DNA of 63,398 nucleotides from Phycisphaerales bacterium (GCA_009691915.1 SIAD01000012.1:1-63398); one strand, 5' to 3'. Shown: positions 26,035-35,789, counted from the stretch's first letter. Notes: generated by a model not told the origin, from the letters alone. Numbers and translations are program-made.

Positions 26035-26505
26035 CTAGGCTGGCATGAGCCGCGCGAGCGCGGCACCACAGGCCATGAGCGCGGCGCTCTCGCTGTCGGA
26101 ATACTCCCGGGGCGATCGTGAGGCGATTCCGAGGACTCCGACGAGTGCCGCGGAGTCGGAGCCGATCAGGCACGGCACGGTGATCGCGCCCTCCAGCCCT
26201 GTGGCCTTCGCGCCCGGACGAACATCGCCGCTCATATCAGTCTGAAGATTGCAGACCGTCACCGGAGCGCGCCGCTGAGCAGCAAGCCCCGCAAGACCCT
26301 TGCCGACAGGGATCGTGCGGATCGCGTCCATCACGGGGGGCGGAAACTGCCCGACGATGGCGTCAAGGTGAAGAAGCCCATCGGAACCCATTCGATGAAG
26401 AGTCCCGGAGTCGGCCTTGCACTTGGCGACGACCAATTCGAGCGCGGCCTGAGTGGAACGCGCGGTGGCGAGCTCGGCGATCCACTGCTGGTCGGTAGCG
26501 TCCAT
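26035..26505 (-). CDS. GAF-domain protein
   Basis: 156-residue soluble protein that is almost entirely one GAF domain: a helix start (QQWIAELATARSTQAALELVV), then GTLHRMGSDGLLHLDAIVG, IPVGKGLAGLAAQRRAPVTV, AITVPCLIGSDSAALVGVLGIASR and a closing helix. No output domain is attached, so it is either a free small-molecule sensor or an fRMsr-like protein. The catalytic Cys pattern for methionine sulfoxide reductase is not convincing. It converges on clpB with 7 bp between the stops. Confidence 0.8.
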   Translation of the reverse strand: MDATDQQWIAELATARSTQAALELVVAKCKADSGTLHRMGSDGLLHLDAIVGQFPPPVMDAIRTIPVGKGLAGLAAQRRAPVTVCNLQTDMSGDVRPGAKATGLEGAITVPCLIGSDSAALVGVLGIASRSPREYSDSESAALMACGAALARLMPA

Positions 26506-26535
26506 GAAGCGAGGATACGCCCAGCGGCGCCCGAG

Positions 26536-28467
26536 TCACTCACGCTCATTCCATGACTGGAACATGAGGAGTGCCCAGATGAGATGTCGTTCGTCGTGAC
26601 GGCCTCGAAGGAACTGCTCCCACCGCGATCGCACTTCGCGGGGGACAAGGAGTCCCTCGCGGGCGAGGCGCTCAGGAGCGAGAAGTTCTTCCGCCCATGG
26701 CCGCATCTCGGCGCGCAGCCAGTCGTGGACGGGGACTGCGAATCCGGTCTTCGGTCGCCGTGGAAGCCCACCAGGGACGAGACGGTCGGCCAGTCGCTTG
26801 AGAATCCACTTCCCCTCGCCGCCACGGATCTTCATTGACATCGGAAGGCGCGCGGCGAGTTCGACGACTTCGCGGTCGAGGAAGGGCGAACGCACCTCAA
26901 GCCCGACCGACATCGACGCGCGATCAACCTTGACGAGCAAGTCATCGACGAGGTAGGTGACGACATCCTCGTCCATCAGGAAGCGTGCGAGTGCGCCGCC
27001 TCCGATCGGCTCGGATCGGAGGTCCGTCGTCGGTGTCATGTCCCTGGCGCCGACGACCAGCCTCTCGACATCTCTTCCGTTGGACGCGAGAAGGCGGTGC
27101 AATTCGCTCGGACTGGATGCGCTGAGCGCGGCGACACCACGGGCGATCTTGTCGCGGTTACGCCTCAGACTCGAAGCCGGAAGGAGATGCGCCAGCGATC
27201 CGAGCCCGCGCGCCAGCGGTATGCGAGCGAATACCGGGAGCAACGAGAGCGATCGATACAGCCGAGGCGCGACCCGGTAGCGGTCGTAGCCACCGAACAA
27301 TTCGTCGGCGCCGTCGCCCGAGAGGGCTGCACGCACTCTCGACCGCGCGAGGGCGCTCACGAGCATTGAGGGAATCTGGCTTGAGTCCGCGAAGGGCTCG
27401 TCGTAGATGTCGCCAAGGCGCGGCACAACTTCCATTGCCTCCTTCGCTGACACCCGAAGGAGCGTGTGATCGGTCCCCAGTGCCTCAGCGACGCGCGCGG
27501 CCTCATCCGACTCGTCGTAGTCCGGGTCGTCGAAGCCGATAGTGAATGTCCGAACTCGGCCCGCCGTGGCGCGTGACATCAGCGCCACGATGACCGAACT
27601 GTCGACCCCGCCCGACAGCATTGCCCCGATGTCGACATCGCCGACGAGCCGCCTCCCGACTGCGCGCGTCAGCGCGGCCTTGAGTGCGGCTTCGCACTCA
27701 TCGTCGCTTCCGGCCAGTTCATCCGCGGTCCCACGCGCCAACTCATGGCGCGCATCCCAGAATCGTTCCATCGTGGGAACTGCCCCAACTGGAGTTTCCG
27801 TGTCGCACACGATCGACGCGATCGTCCCCGGCGCGAGCTTCGACAAGCCGGGATGGATGCACCGCGTTCCTCCGACACATCCGAGGCGAAGAAACTCGAC
27901 AAGCGCGCCGCGATCGACACCAAGAGAGGCACAGCCCGAGGCAGAGGCCATCACCGCGATCGCCTTCAGCTCACTGGCAAAGACGAAGCACCCGCCGACC
28001 CAACCGTAGTACAGCGGCTTCTTGCCGAGACCATCGCGCGCCAGATGGAGTGTGCGCGTCGTGCGGTCGTAGAGCGACACGGCAAACATCCCATTGAACT
28101 TTCGAAGCGCCTCACGCATCCCCCACTGCTCGATGGCCTCGACCATCACTTCGGTGTCACTGTGCCCGCGCCAGGCGATGTGCGAGTGTGTGCCGAGTTC
28201 CCTTCTGATCTCCTCAGCGTTGTAGATCTCTCCGTTGAATGAGAGGGTGATCCGCTTGGACGCGCTCGTCATGGGCTGATGACCCGCCGCGGTCACATCG
28301 ACAATCGAGAGTCGTCGGTGCGAAAACCCTAGGCGGACAGATGGCTCCCACCATGCGCCTTCGTCATCGGGCCCGCGATGCGCGAGTGTGGCCCCCATCT
28401 GTGCGAGCGAGCGCTGAGGATCCGCGATGCGGTCTCGAGGATCGAAGAGTCCTGCGATTCCGCACAT
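26536..28467 (-). CDS. asnB: Asparagine synthase (glutamine-hydrolysing)
   Basis: 643 residues from the ATG at 28467, chosen so that Cys2 of MCGIAGLFDP becomes the N-terminal nucleophile; the frame opens 11 codons earlier. The N-terminal Ntn glutaminase has LAHRGPDDEGAW, HRRLSIVD and FNGEIYN. The synthetase domain has the ATP pyrophosphatase loop LSGGVDSSVI, ALSGDGADELFGGYDRY and KVDRASMSVGLEVRSPFLD. It may make asparagine or act on a surface-sugar or exopolysaccharide substrate, as many long AsnB paralogues do. It is divergent from the lipoprotein gene. Confidence 0.92.
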   Translation of the reverse strand: MCGIAGLFDPRDRIADPQRSLAQMGATLAHRGPDDEGAWWEPSVRLGFSHRRLSIVDVTAAGHQPMTSASKRITLSFNGEIYNAEEIRRELGTHSHIAWRGHSDTEVMVEAIEQWGMREALRKFNGMFAVSLYDRTTRTLHLARDGLGKKPLYYGWVGGCFVFASELKAIAVMASASGCASLGVDRGALVEFLRLGCVGGTRCIHPGLSKLAPGTIASIVCDTETPVGAVPTMERFWDARHELARGTADELAGSDDECEAALKAALTRAVGRRLVGDVDIGAMLSGGVDSSVIVALMSRATAGRVRTFTIGFDDPDYDESDEAARVAEALGTDHTLLRVSAKEAMEVVPRLGDIYDEPFADSSQIPSMLVSALARSRVRAALSGDGADELFGGYDRYRVAPRLYRSLSLLPVFARIPLARGLGSLAHLLPASSLRRNRDKIARGVAALSASSPSELHRLLASNGRDVERLVVGARDMTPTTDLRSEPIGGGALARFLMDEDVVTYLVDDLLVKVDRASMSVGLEVRSPFLDREVVELAARLPMSMKIRGGEGKWILKRLADRLVPGGLPRRPKTGFAVPVHDWLRAEMRPWAEELLAPERLAREGLLVPREVRSRWEQFLRGRHDERHLIWALLMFQSWNERE

Positions 28468-28558
28468 GGTGTCAGTCCGCGCCCGCGCCGTGCCACACAA
28501 CGGACGGTTCGGTCTTGGTTGCTTGACCGTGCATCGAATTCCACTCTACCCTCTTACG

Positions 28559-29581
28559 ATGCTCGCTCGCCTTATCGTCGCTGTTGCCGTCGCAACCCTC
28601 TCGGCCTGCGGAGGAGTCTCCGACAGCCTGCCGCCTGCGGCCGTGAGTGCCACGGCAACAACCGCAGTCCGAATCTCTGCATCCGGTATCAGCAGCACGA
28701 CTCTCCGAGAGAGCGCGGAGTCGATCGCAACCCAGATGTCCAAGTCGAAGGTCCCTCAGATCGTGCAGGTGTCAGGCCTCCTCACACTGCGCGCAGCCGC
28801 GCTCGATCCAGCGACGAATCCCGCCATGAAGGACCTCGACGACGCCATGACCGAAATGCGCACGGCCGGAGTCATCGCCGTCTGGGTCGTCGTCGACGAA
28901 ATCGGCCAGGCATGGGGCCTTACTGAGCTGGGCAGCGCCGCCGCGAGTGACGGAGTCGTCGTGATGGCGCAGACCGATGGCCGGGCACCGGCGACAGACA
29001 TCGGCGCGATCGCCAGCCGGATGGCCAAGGAACCATTGGCGGCCCACCCTCTCGGCGGCGGGTGGTACCGAATCCTCCAGGAGGACGACTCAAGGCCCGT
29101 CGAAGTCCCCAACGCGAGTCCGGAGATTGCGGCGCAGCTTGACGCCGCCGCGAAGGTTTTCAAAGACACCGCGGTCAGTGCCGGGATTCGAGTGACACCG
29201 GAGATGAGAGCGTCGTTCGGCGGAAACATGGCCGACGCCAATCCGATGTTGAGTGCCTTCACCTCCGGATTCGAAGAGTCGATCGCCTCGCTTGACACGA
29301 TGTCTTGGTCGCTGAACTTCGGGACCGACCCGACACTTCGCGCCGCGCTCTCATTCGCAGACCCTAAGGCGGCGGGGAGTTTCAACGACGCCTGGACCCA
29401 AGCCCTTGACGGGATGGCGGGAATGGCCAGCATGTTCCTCGCGGCACCAAACAAAGAGGGAAAGCGCGCCGTCGACCCGGCCGTCTTCCCCCAGATAGCC
29501 AAGGCGCTCCACCTCACGCAGGATCAGTCGCGACTGACTCTCACCATCGACAACCCCTGCTGGAAGAAGCTCCTGCCGTAG
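28559..29581 (+). CDS. Putative lipoprotein of unknown function
   Basis: 340 residues from the ATG at 28559; the longer frame upstream is antisense to asnB. The N-terminus has a lipobox, LIVAVAVATLSAC, with Cys at about residue 17 followed by GGVSD, so it is probably lipid-anchored. The mature part is an Ala-rich mixed helix/strand protein with no motif I recognise; segments such as SLNFGTDPTLRAALSFADPK resemble the DUF3352-type self-similar proteins elsewhere in the window. The stop abuts that of the convergent aroC gene with no gap. Confidence 0.7.
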   Translation: MLARLIVAVAVATLSACGGVSDSLPPAAVSATATTAVRISASGISSTTLRESAESIATQMSKSKVPQIVQVSGLLTLRAAALDPATNPAMKDLDDAMTEMRTAGVIAVWVVVDEIGQAWGLTELGSAAASDGVVVMAQTDGRAPATDIGAIASRMAKEPLAAHPLGGGWYRILQEDDSRPVEVPNASPEIAAQLDAAAKVFKDTAVSAGIRVTPEMRASFGGNMADANPMLSAFTSGFEESIASLDTMSWSLNFGTDPTLRAALSFADPKAAGSFNDAWTQALDGMAGMASMFLAAPNKEGKRAVDPAVFPQIAKALHLTQDQSRLTLTIDNPCWKKLLP

Positions 29582-30757
29582 TCAGGCCCCTTCGCCCAGC
29601 TGCCGCGCGGCTGCCATGAACGAGGCGTGATTGGCGCGCATTTCCTGAAGCGAGTCGCCGCCGAATTTCTCGACGAGTGCGCGTGCGACCTCGAAGGCCA
29701 CGACATGCTCCATCACAACGCTGGCCGCGGCGATGGCGCTAATGTCTGAGCGTTCGTACTGGCTCACGACCGCCTCGCGCGTCCTCAGGTCGACGCTGGG
29801 CAAGCCACGCAGCAGCGTCGAGATCGGCTTCATCGCACCGCGCACGACGATGGGCATTCCGTTGGTCATTCCACCCTCGAGACCGCCTGCGTTGTTCGTC
29901 GGGCGGACGAACCCAAGACACGGTTCCCCAGCTCGTGACGCCTCGTAGGTGATCGGGTCGTGAACCTGACTGCCCGTTCTCAGGGCGACCTCACGGCCGA
30001 GACCGATCTCGACCGACTTGAAGGCCTGAATCCCCATGACCGCGCCAGCCAGTCGGGCATCGAGCCGGGCGTCACAGCTGACGCATGACCCGAGCCCCGG
30101 CATCACACCGAAGACATGCACTTCGCAGAGTCCCCCCACCGTGTCCTTGTCGATCTTCGCCTGCCGTATCGCCGCTTCAATGCGACTCGATACCTCCGGA
30201 TCGGGGCAGTTCACATCGCTCTGGTCGCGGGCTGCGACAAACGCGGCGAGCGTCTCCTGACTCGGCGCGATCGTGCTCATGGCATCGAGCGACCCTCGCA
30301 CAAACCCGACAGCGCGAATCCCGAACTCTCTCAGCAGGCATCCCGCGACCGCACCCGCAGCCACCCGTGCCGCGGTCTCGCGCGCACTCGCGCGTTCCAG
30401 CGTCGCACGGCAGTCCTGCGTCAACCACTTGATGCTTCCGGCGAGATCGGCGTGTCCGGGTCGCGGGCGAAAGACCGGCGGGGTCTTCTCCTGATCATCC
30501 AGTCGCGCGTCGGCGTTGGCGATCTCAATCGCGATCGGTGATCCGATGGTTGCCCCCAAACGCAGACCGGAAAGAAACCTCGCCTGATCCGACTCGATCT
30601 TCTGCCGTGCGCCTCGGCCATAGCCCCCCTGTCGTCGACGCAGTTGGGCGTTGATCCAGTCCCTGTCGAGCAAAACTCCGGCAGGCATTCCTTCGATCAA
30701 CGCCACCATCGCGGGTCCGTGCGACTCGCCAGCGGTTCGATAGGAGAGCACGGCCAC
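29582..30757 (-). CDS. aroC: Chorismate synthase
   Basis: 391 residues. It converts EPSP to chorismate using reduced FMN. Signatures are YRTAGESHGPA at the N-terminus, the RRQGGYGRG motif, PGHADLAGSIKW, RASARETAARVAAGAV, and the C-terminal D-containing AVVSQYERSDISAIAAASVV. It is 9 bp downstream of the aroDE fusion on the same strand, so three shikimate-pathway steps are encoded together. Confidence 0.96.
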   Translation of the reverse strand: MAVLSYRTAGESHGPAMVALIEGMPAGVLLDRDWINAQLRRRQGGYGRGARQKIESDQARFLSGLRLGATIGSPIAIEIANADARLDDQEKTPPVFRPRPGHADLAGSIKWLTQDCRATLERASARETAARVAAGAVAGCLLREFGIRAVGFVRGSLDAMSTIAPSQETLAAFVAARDQSDVNCPDPEVSSRIEAAIRQAKIDKDTVGGLCEVHVFGVMPGLGSCVSCDARLDARLAGAVMGIQAFKSVEIGLGREVALRTGSQVHDPITYEASRAGEPCLGFVRPTNNAGGLEGGMTNGMPIVVRGAMKPISTLLRGLPSVDLRTREAVVSQYERSDISAIAAASVVMEHVVAFEVARALVEKFGGDSLQEMRANHASFMAAARQLGEGA

Positions 30758-30766
30758 GGCGCGATC

Positions 30767-32350
30767 CTATCGCTCGTTCTTGGGCAGCTTGCCCGTCCAC
30801 GCCTTGAACTGCGCCCTCGCCTGGGCCATGAACATTGCGTCGCCGCCGACCGTGCGCGCTCCCTGTGCGGCGGCCCGCCGCAAGAGCGCTGTCTCGCTCG
30901 GCGCGTAGACGGCGTCGAACACCAGCATCGACTTGTCCAGCGCGACCCCTGCGGGCAGAGGATCTCCGTCGGGATCAGTCCCGCCCTGCATCCCCACGCT
31001 CGTGCAGTTGAGGACGAGGTCGAACCGCTCGCGCTCAAGATGGGCCGACGAGTGCGCGACGACCGCTCCCTTGGCGCGACCCGCCGTTGAATACTCCTGC
31101 GCGAGCGCCTTCGCGTGCCTATCAGTGCGATTGATGATCATCACGCTCGCACCCTCGGACGCGAGCGCCTCGACCGCTGCACGCGCCGCGCCGCCAGCAC
31201 CAATCACGAGTGCGCGGGAACCCGCGAGGTCGCGCGGCCGTCCCCCGGAGCCGACCGCCGCGCCGAGAACTTCGACGAGCGCACCGACATCCGTGTTCAT
31301 CCCCCTCAAGGCTCCCTTGGCGCTGCGGACGATTGTGTTGACAGCTCCGACGCGCGTGGCATCCACGTCCAGCGATCCTCCTGCCTCCGTGATGTAGCGG
31401 AGCGCGTTGACTTTGTGAGGCGCCGTCACCGCGGCTCCACTGAAGTCGAGGCCCTTGAAGTTGAGGAGTTCGCCGAGCGTCGCCTTGAACGCCTCCCACA
31501 TCGGCGCCACCGAGATTCGAAACATCCGCGCATTGATCTTCGCGTCCTTGAACCATCCGTTGTGGGTCGCCGGACTCTTCGAATGCGCGACTGGATAGCC
31601 CAGTACGCCGAAGACCTCGGTCGCGCCGTCGATGGAACGGAATCCCCACTCCTCGATGAGTTCCCGAACCGTCGGCTGGCCCGGGGCGGTCCCGTGATCG
31701 TCACAGCGCGCATAGGTGAGGAAGCCGCCGAACTTGGGGGCCAGCACGCGGGTCATCAGACCGTGCTCCCCCATGCACAACGCGATAGTGGGCTTGGCGC
31801 GGCTTCGCAGGAGTTCGAACGCCTCGAGATTGTCGCGCTCCGTGCGGGCGGTCCAGACGACCTTGCCGACCGCCGCCGACTGATCCGCCCAGATCTCCGC
31901 GACCTTTCCCGAGAGTCCAGGGGGCCGTCCTCGGAAGTCGTGGAAGGAGAGGATCACGCGCGGCGAGTCTTGGGCGAGCGACCAAGCCTTGTGCGCGCTG
32001 GCAAGGAATGCGCGAGTATCCGGGCTGTCGCGAAGCGCCGAGAGTTCGACATCGATGTATGCCGGTGGCGGGGTGACCGATGCCCACTTTTTCCACGCGC
32101 GGATCCTGCTCTCGTCGTCGCCGTCGAAGGCCCCTCCTTCTGAAGTGGCGCGCACCGTCACGATCGAGGGAAGCGGGCTCTCCTTCAGCAGTCGTGCGAC
32201 GGCGGCAATCCCCTCGTCGCTCTCCGCGAGCGCGTCGACACGCCACTCGACCATGTCCGCACCGTGCGCCTTCGCGTCGCGCGCGTGATCAAGCGCGCGC
32301 GAAATCCCGTCAGGCCGCGCCACCGGAATGGCTACCGCGATAAGCGTCAC
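30767..32350 (-). CDS. aroDE: Bifunctional type I 3-dehydroquinate dehydratase / shikimate dehydrogenase
   Basis: About 527 residues using a GTG start at 32350 (VTLIAVAIPVARPDG). The N-terminal half is class I dehydroquinase: MVEWRVDAL, VTVRATSEGG, ILSFHDFRG and the Schiff-base Lys in VGKVVWTART. The C-terminal half is AroE: GYPVAHSKSPATHN, GAAVTAPHKVNA, NTDVGALVEVL and the NADP motif VIGAGGAARAAVEAL. The fusion resembles plant and some planctomycete/chlamydial AroDE proteins. It precedes aroC by 9 bp. Confidence 0.93.
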   Translation of the reverse strand: MTLIAVAIPVARPDGISRALDHARDAKAHGADMVEWRVDALAESDEGIAAVARLLKESPLPSIVTVRATSEGGAFDGDDESRIRAWKKWASVTPPPAYIDVELSALRDSPDTRAFLASAHKAWSLAQDSPRVILSFHDFRGRPPGLSGKVAEIWADQSAAVGKVVWTARTERDNLEAFELLRSRAKPTIALCMGEHGLMTRVLAPKFGGFLTYARCDDHGTAPGQPTVRELIEEWGFRSIDGATEVFGVLGYPVAHSKSPATHNGWFKDAKINARMFRISVAPMWEAFKATLGELLNFKGLDFSGAAVTAPHKVNALRYITEAGGSLDVDATRVGAVNTIVRSAKGALRGMNTDVGALVEVLGAAVGSGGRPRDLAGSRALVIGAGGAARAAVEALASEGASVMIINRTDRHAKALAQEYSTAGRAKGAVVAHSSAHLERERFDLVLNCTSVGMQGGTDPDGDPLPAGVALDKSMLVFDAVYAPSETALLRRAAAQGARTVGGDAMFMAQARAQFKAWTGKLPKNER

Positions 32351-32409
32351 ACGGCGAAGCGTACAGCGCACTTCGTAGCGGGTGCGCGGCACGCCGATAG
32401 CATCGGATC

Positions 32410-33048
32410 ATGGATGCAGCGGAGAGTGAATCAGTAAAGGCAATCGAAGAAGAAGCCTATTCGTGGCTTCGATCGCATCTGTGCGGGTATCTGCGATTTG
32501 ACGGCGAGCGCATCCCTCTCAAGATCGCTCCGCTTCCCGATGGTGGCTTCGTGGCCCCGGTGATGGTGGCAATGCTGATGGCCGCCGACACCGTTCTCGA
32601 GCTTCCTGATGACGGCGAGCAGGATCTGCACCTCATGGTGTCGCTTGAAAAATTCGACGAGCGCAGCGACGCCCAGGGGCGGGCCGATCGTTGGCGCACC
32701 TATCACGGAAGTCCACCCGATGTGAACTGGGCCAGAATCGTGATCGACGCCTGCAAGTTTCGCGGGTACTTCATCGACGGCGAGGTCTTTCTCCGCCCCA
32801 ATCCGCTGGCATCGAAGGAGGGGGCGATCTGCCGGACAATCAATGCGACGCTCCAGGACACCCTTCGCGGCGCGATCAGAGTCCAGTGGGCGACAGACGC
32901 GATCAATCAGACCCTCGTCGGGGTGGATCCATGGGGATTCGATGTGCGCCGTGAACACGACATCGTCCGCCTTCGCCTCGGCGCGGGTGTCACAGTCGAT
33001 GATGAGCCGTCGGCACTCAGCGGCCTCGCATCTCTTGCTACGCCATAG
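32410..33048 (+). CDS. Conserved hypothetical protein
   Basis: 212 residues, cytoplasmic, unrecognised. It has an acidic, helical start (EAYSWLRSHLCGYLRFDGERI), a region LPDDGEQDLHLMVSLEKFDERSDAQGR, and a distinctive end VGVDPWGFDVRREHDIVRLRLG. Fold guesses such as a flavin split barrel are possible but unsupported. It starts 59 bp from the divergent aroDE start and is followed 78 bp later by phenylalanine hydroxylase on the same strand. Confidence 0.65.
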   Translation: MDAAESESVKAIEEEAYSWLRSHLCGYLRFDGERIPLKIAPLPDGGFVAPVMVAMLMAADTVLELPDDGEQDLHLMVSLEKFDERSDAQGRADRWRTYHGSPPDVNWARIVIDACKFRGYFIDGEVFLRPNPLASKEGAICRTINATLQDTLRGAIRVQWATDAINQTLVGVDPWGFDVRREHDIVRLRLGAGVTVDDEPSALSGLASLATP

Positions 33049-33126
33049 GACACGGTGCCCCGTCGCCTAGACTGACACCGGCATCGGCGTTCGCTTTCCG
33101 GTGCGACCATTCTTCAGGAGTCCACC

Positions 33127-33999
33127 ATGCCTCAGCACGACGGCAAGCAGAAGTTCCCCGGATCGCTCAACAACGCGATGATTGAAGGCCACGAAGGGCG
33201 TACCGCTCAGGAGTACGCCAACAAGTTCGGGCAGCCCGGGTACCACGACATCTCAAAGGTGTACATCGGACAGAACTACGAGGGGTACTCGGAAGAGAAT
33301 CAGGAAGTCTGGCGGACGATGTACGACCGGCAGATGGGATACCTCGAGGAGATGGCTTCGACGGTCTATCTCACTGGCGCGCGGTCGATCAAGCTCGTGC
33401 GCGAGTACATCCCCTACATCGAGGGGCCCAAGTCGATCAACAACTATCTGGCGAAGCTCACGGGATGGCAGAGCCGCGCGGTGCCGGGCTATCTGCCGGC
33501 GAAGACCTTCTTTGCGTGTCTGGCGCGACGGGAGTTTCCAACGACGATTGTCATTCGGCCCAGAGAGTCCATCGACTACCTGCCAGAACCCGACATCTTT
33601 CACGATGTCTTCGGCCATGTCCCGCTGCACGCCGACCCTGTCTTCGGAGAATTCCTTCAGACCTACGGAAGGGCGGCATCGACGACCGACGACAACGATC
33701 ATGTCGAGCGCCTCGCGCGGCTCTTCTGGTTCACCGTCGAGTTCGGCCTCATCCGCGAAGGCGGCAAGGTGAAGCTCTACGGCTCCGGGCTGATCTCGAG
33801 TCCTGGCGAGAGCCGTCACGCGCTCGAGAGCAAGGAGGTGGAACGGCGCCCCTTCGACCTCGACACGGTCTGCGCGACGAGCTTTGAGATCGACCACTTC
33901 CAGCCGATCCTCTTCGTCCTCGAGAGCTTTGACCAGCTCCGCGACTCCATGAACCAGTACGCGCAGAGGATTCTCAATTCCCAGCCGGCGAAAGTGTGA
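33127..33999 (+). CDS. phhA: Phenylalanine 4-monooxygenase
   Basis: 290 residues, the length of bacterial aromatic amino acid hydroxylases. It oxidises Phe to Tyr with O2 and a pterin. The iron ligands are the two His of PDIFHDVFGHVPLH (near residue 160) and the Glu of FWFTVEFGLI; SGLISSPGESRHALE also matches the family. There is no regulatory ACT domain. ATG at 33127 is preceded by CAGGAG. The stop overlaps the GTG of the aminopeptidase gene (GTGA), so the two are coupled. Confidence 0.93.
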   Translation: MPQHDGKQKFPGSLNNAMIEGHEGRTAQEYANKFGQPGYHDISKVYIGQNYEGYSEENQEVWRTMYDRQMGYLEEMASTVYLTGARSIKLVREYIPYIEGPKSINNYLAKLTGWQSRAVPGYLPAKTFFACLARREFPTTIVIRPRESIDYLPEPDIFHDVFGHVPLHADPVFGEFLQTYGRAASTTDDNDHVERLARLFWFTVEFGLIREGGKVKLYGSGLISSPGESRHALESKEVERRPFDLDTVCATSFEIDHFQPILFVLESFDQLRDSMNQYAQRILNSQPAKV

Positions 34000-35285
34000 G
34001 GGGCGCGGAGCCCACTACCAAGATGACCACCATGACTACTAGGACTACTAGGACTACTAGGACTACTAGGACCCGTCGAGCGTCACTGACGAGGAAGAGC
34101 ATCGATTCGATCTCTGGTGCCGAATTCGCTCGCCGCCGAGAGCGGGTGCTCAAGGCGCTGATGCGCGATGGCGGTGCGATCGGTCTCGTGTGCGCGGGCA
34201 GCGCGGATGCGTCGCTCTCCAGTGCGTGGCGGCCTGCTCCGGAATTCGAGTACCTCACCGGCGTCGTGGACGAGCCCGGTGCCATGCTCCTTTTTGATCC
34301 GGGCCACAGCGTCCAGGCGCGACGGGTTCAGCTGTACCTGCGCCCGCTCAATCCGGAACTGGAGCGGTGGGACGGTTTCCGCGCACCGGTCGCAGCGGCG
34401 CTCAAGGAGCGATATGGCATTGCCACCATCATGCGCACGACGGCGTTTGCGCGATTCCTCCTGGAGAGTTCCCGGCGCGCCAAGCGATGCGCGTGTCTGC
34501 ACCCGGTGGCCGCGCACAACGCGCCGGTCTCACCCGACTACGCGATCTTCAAGGAATCTGCCGCAAGGATTCCCGGCATGAGCATCTGCGATCAGTCTGC
34601 GCTCCTTGGCACCATGCGCGCAGAAAAGAGCGCGGACGAAGTCGCGCTGATCCAAAGGGCCTGCGACATCACCGCGCGTGGATTCGCTGTCGCCCTCACT
34701 GCGATTCGGGCCGGGCGCACCGAGTTCGATGTCCAAGAAGCCGTTGAGCACGCCTACCGGACTTCCGGCGCGACTTCGACCGCGTATCGCACCATCGCGG
34801 GTGCGGGGTTCAACGCCACGGTCCTCCACTATCACGCCAACAGTGCGCCACTGAAGGACGGCGATCTTCTGGTGCTCGACTCGGGCGCGTGTTTCGGCGG
34901 GTATGCGGCCGATGTGACCCGCACCTTCGCGGTGTCGGGGTCGTTTACCTCTCGCCAGAAGCTCGTCTACGACACCGTGCGCAAGGCGCAAGCGGCGGCA
35001 ATCCGCGCGTGTCGTCCGGGCGCGCTCATGAGTGCAGTCGATGCCGCGGCGCGCAAGGTGATTGTTGCTGCCGGGTTCGGCGATCACTTCATCCACGGGA
35101 TCGGCCATCACTTGGGGCTTGAAGTTCATGACGCCGATCCGCAGTCGCCCTTGCAGCCCGGCATGGTCATCACGATCGAACCTGGGGTCTACATCCCGGA
35201 GGAGTCACTCGGAGTGCGCATCGAAGATGACATTCTTGTGACGAAGGGCGCACCCAGAGTTCTCACGAAGGCGATCCCGAAGTAG
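33996..35285 (+). CDS. Xaa-Pro aminopeptidase (M24B)
   Basis: 429 residues. It releases N-terminal residues next to proline. The N-terminal creatinase-like domain (FEYLTGVVDEPGAMLLF) is followed by the M24 pita-bread fold with the five metal ligands: two Asp in LDSGACFGGYAADVTRTF, His in HGIGHHLGLEVHD, Glu in ITIEPGVY and Glu in VRIEDDILV. The start is uncertain: GTG at 33996 overlaps phhA, with ATGs at 34023 and 34032. A Thr-Thr-Arg run made by a 9-bp repeat occupies the N-terminus whichever of these is used. Confidence 0.88.
   Translation: MRGAEPTTKMTTMTTRTTRTTRTTRTRRASLTRKSIDSISGAEFARRRERVLKALMRDGGAIGLVCAGSADASLSSAWRPAPEFEYLTGVVDEPGAMLLFDPGHSVQARRVQLYLRPLNPELERWDGFRAPVAAALKERYGIATIMRTTAFARFLLESSRRAKRCACLHPVAAHNAPVSPDYAIFKESAARIPGMSICDQSALLGTMRAEKSADEVALIQRACDITARGFAVALTAIRAGRTEFDVQEAVEHAYRTSGATSTAYRTIAGAGFNATVLHYHANSAPLKDGDLLVLDSGACFGGYAADVTRTFAVSGSFTSRQKLVYDTVRKAQAAAIRACRPGALMSAVDAAARKVIVAAGFGDHFIHGIGHHLGLEVHDADPQSPLQPGMVITIEPGVYIPEESLGVRIEDDILVTKGAPRVLTKAIPK
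34034..34069. repeat. Four perfect tandem copies of a 9-bp unit in the M24 peptidase start
   Basis: GACTACTAG occurs four times in a row with no mismatch. In the plus-strand reading frame it gives repeated Thr-Thr-Arg (ACT ACT AGG). AGG codons are uncommon in this GC-rich DNA, so the block stands out from its surroundings. A 9-bp unit changes length without shifting the frame. Confidence 0.95.
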
Positions 35286-35307
35286 CGGTCCGGAGTCGCG
35301 GGGCGCG

Positions 35308-35715
35308 TCAGACTTCGATGGGATACGCCCAGTGATATGTGAGCAGCGCCAGCGAGTAGACGACGGGCAGCGATGAGATCCCGATGGCCGTCCATGCGAG
35401 GCGCCTCGCCACGACGATCCGCTCGCGCGCAATCCATTCGCAGGCCACAACCACAAACAGAACCAGACTGAATTTCAGGGCGATCGCCCCCCAGAGCCCC
35501 CACCGATCGATGGTGAGACCGGCAACGGGGTTGATCTCTTCGCCTCCTCGGCGAACGAGAATGAACCAGGTGAGCATGATGTCGCACGCCGACAGAAAGA
35601 GGAACCAGACATACTCATTCTGGAAGCGCAGCCTCGGGACGGCCAGAAAATGTGGTTTCGGGCTCGGCTCGTGGTCCGGGATCCGGTCAACAGGCCTCGA
35701 GTCGTCGCGCGCCAC
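35308..35715 (-). CDS. DUF5658-like small membrane protein
   Basis: 135 residues with three or four hydrophobic helices: VWFLFLSACDIMLTWFIL at about 35-52, a segment with the conserved GGEEINPVAG, ALKFSLVLFVVVACEWIA, and a last helix SSLPVVYSLALLTYHW. The NP-containing loop between the first two helices matches DUF5658-type proteins common in planctomycetes. The function is unknown. It converges on the aminopeptidase gene with 22 bp between the stops. Confidence 0.75.
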   Translation of the reverse strand: MARDDSRPVDRIPDHEPSPKPHFLAVPRLRFQNEYVWFLFLSACDIMLTWFILVRRGGEEINPVAGLTIDRWGLWGAIALKFSLVLFVVVACEWIARERIVVARRLAWTAIGISSLPVVYSLALLTYHWAYPIEV

Positions 35716-35789
35716 GACGGCGATGATAGGGCGTCGGATTTACCAAGATTGCCCGACATCCTCCCGGAATGCCGTAATACTGCTCCCAG

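Noticed and set aside
34034-34069. CRISPR array
   Set aside because: The copies are directly adjacent 9-bp units with no spacers.
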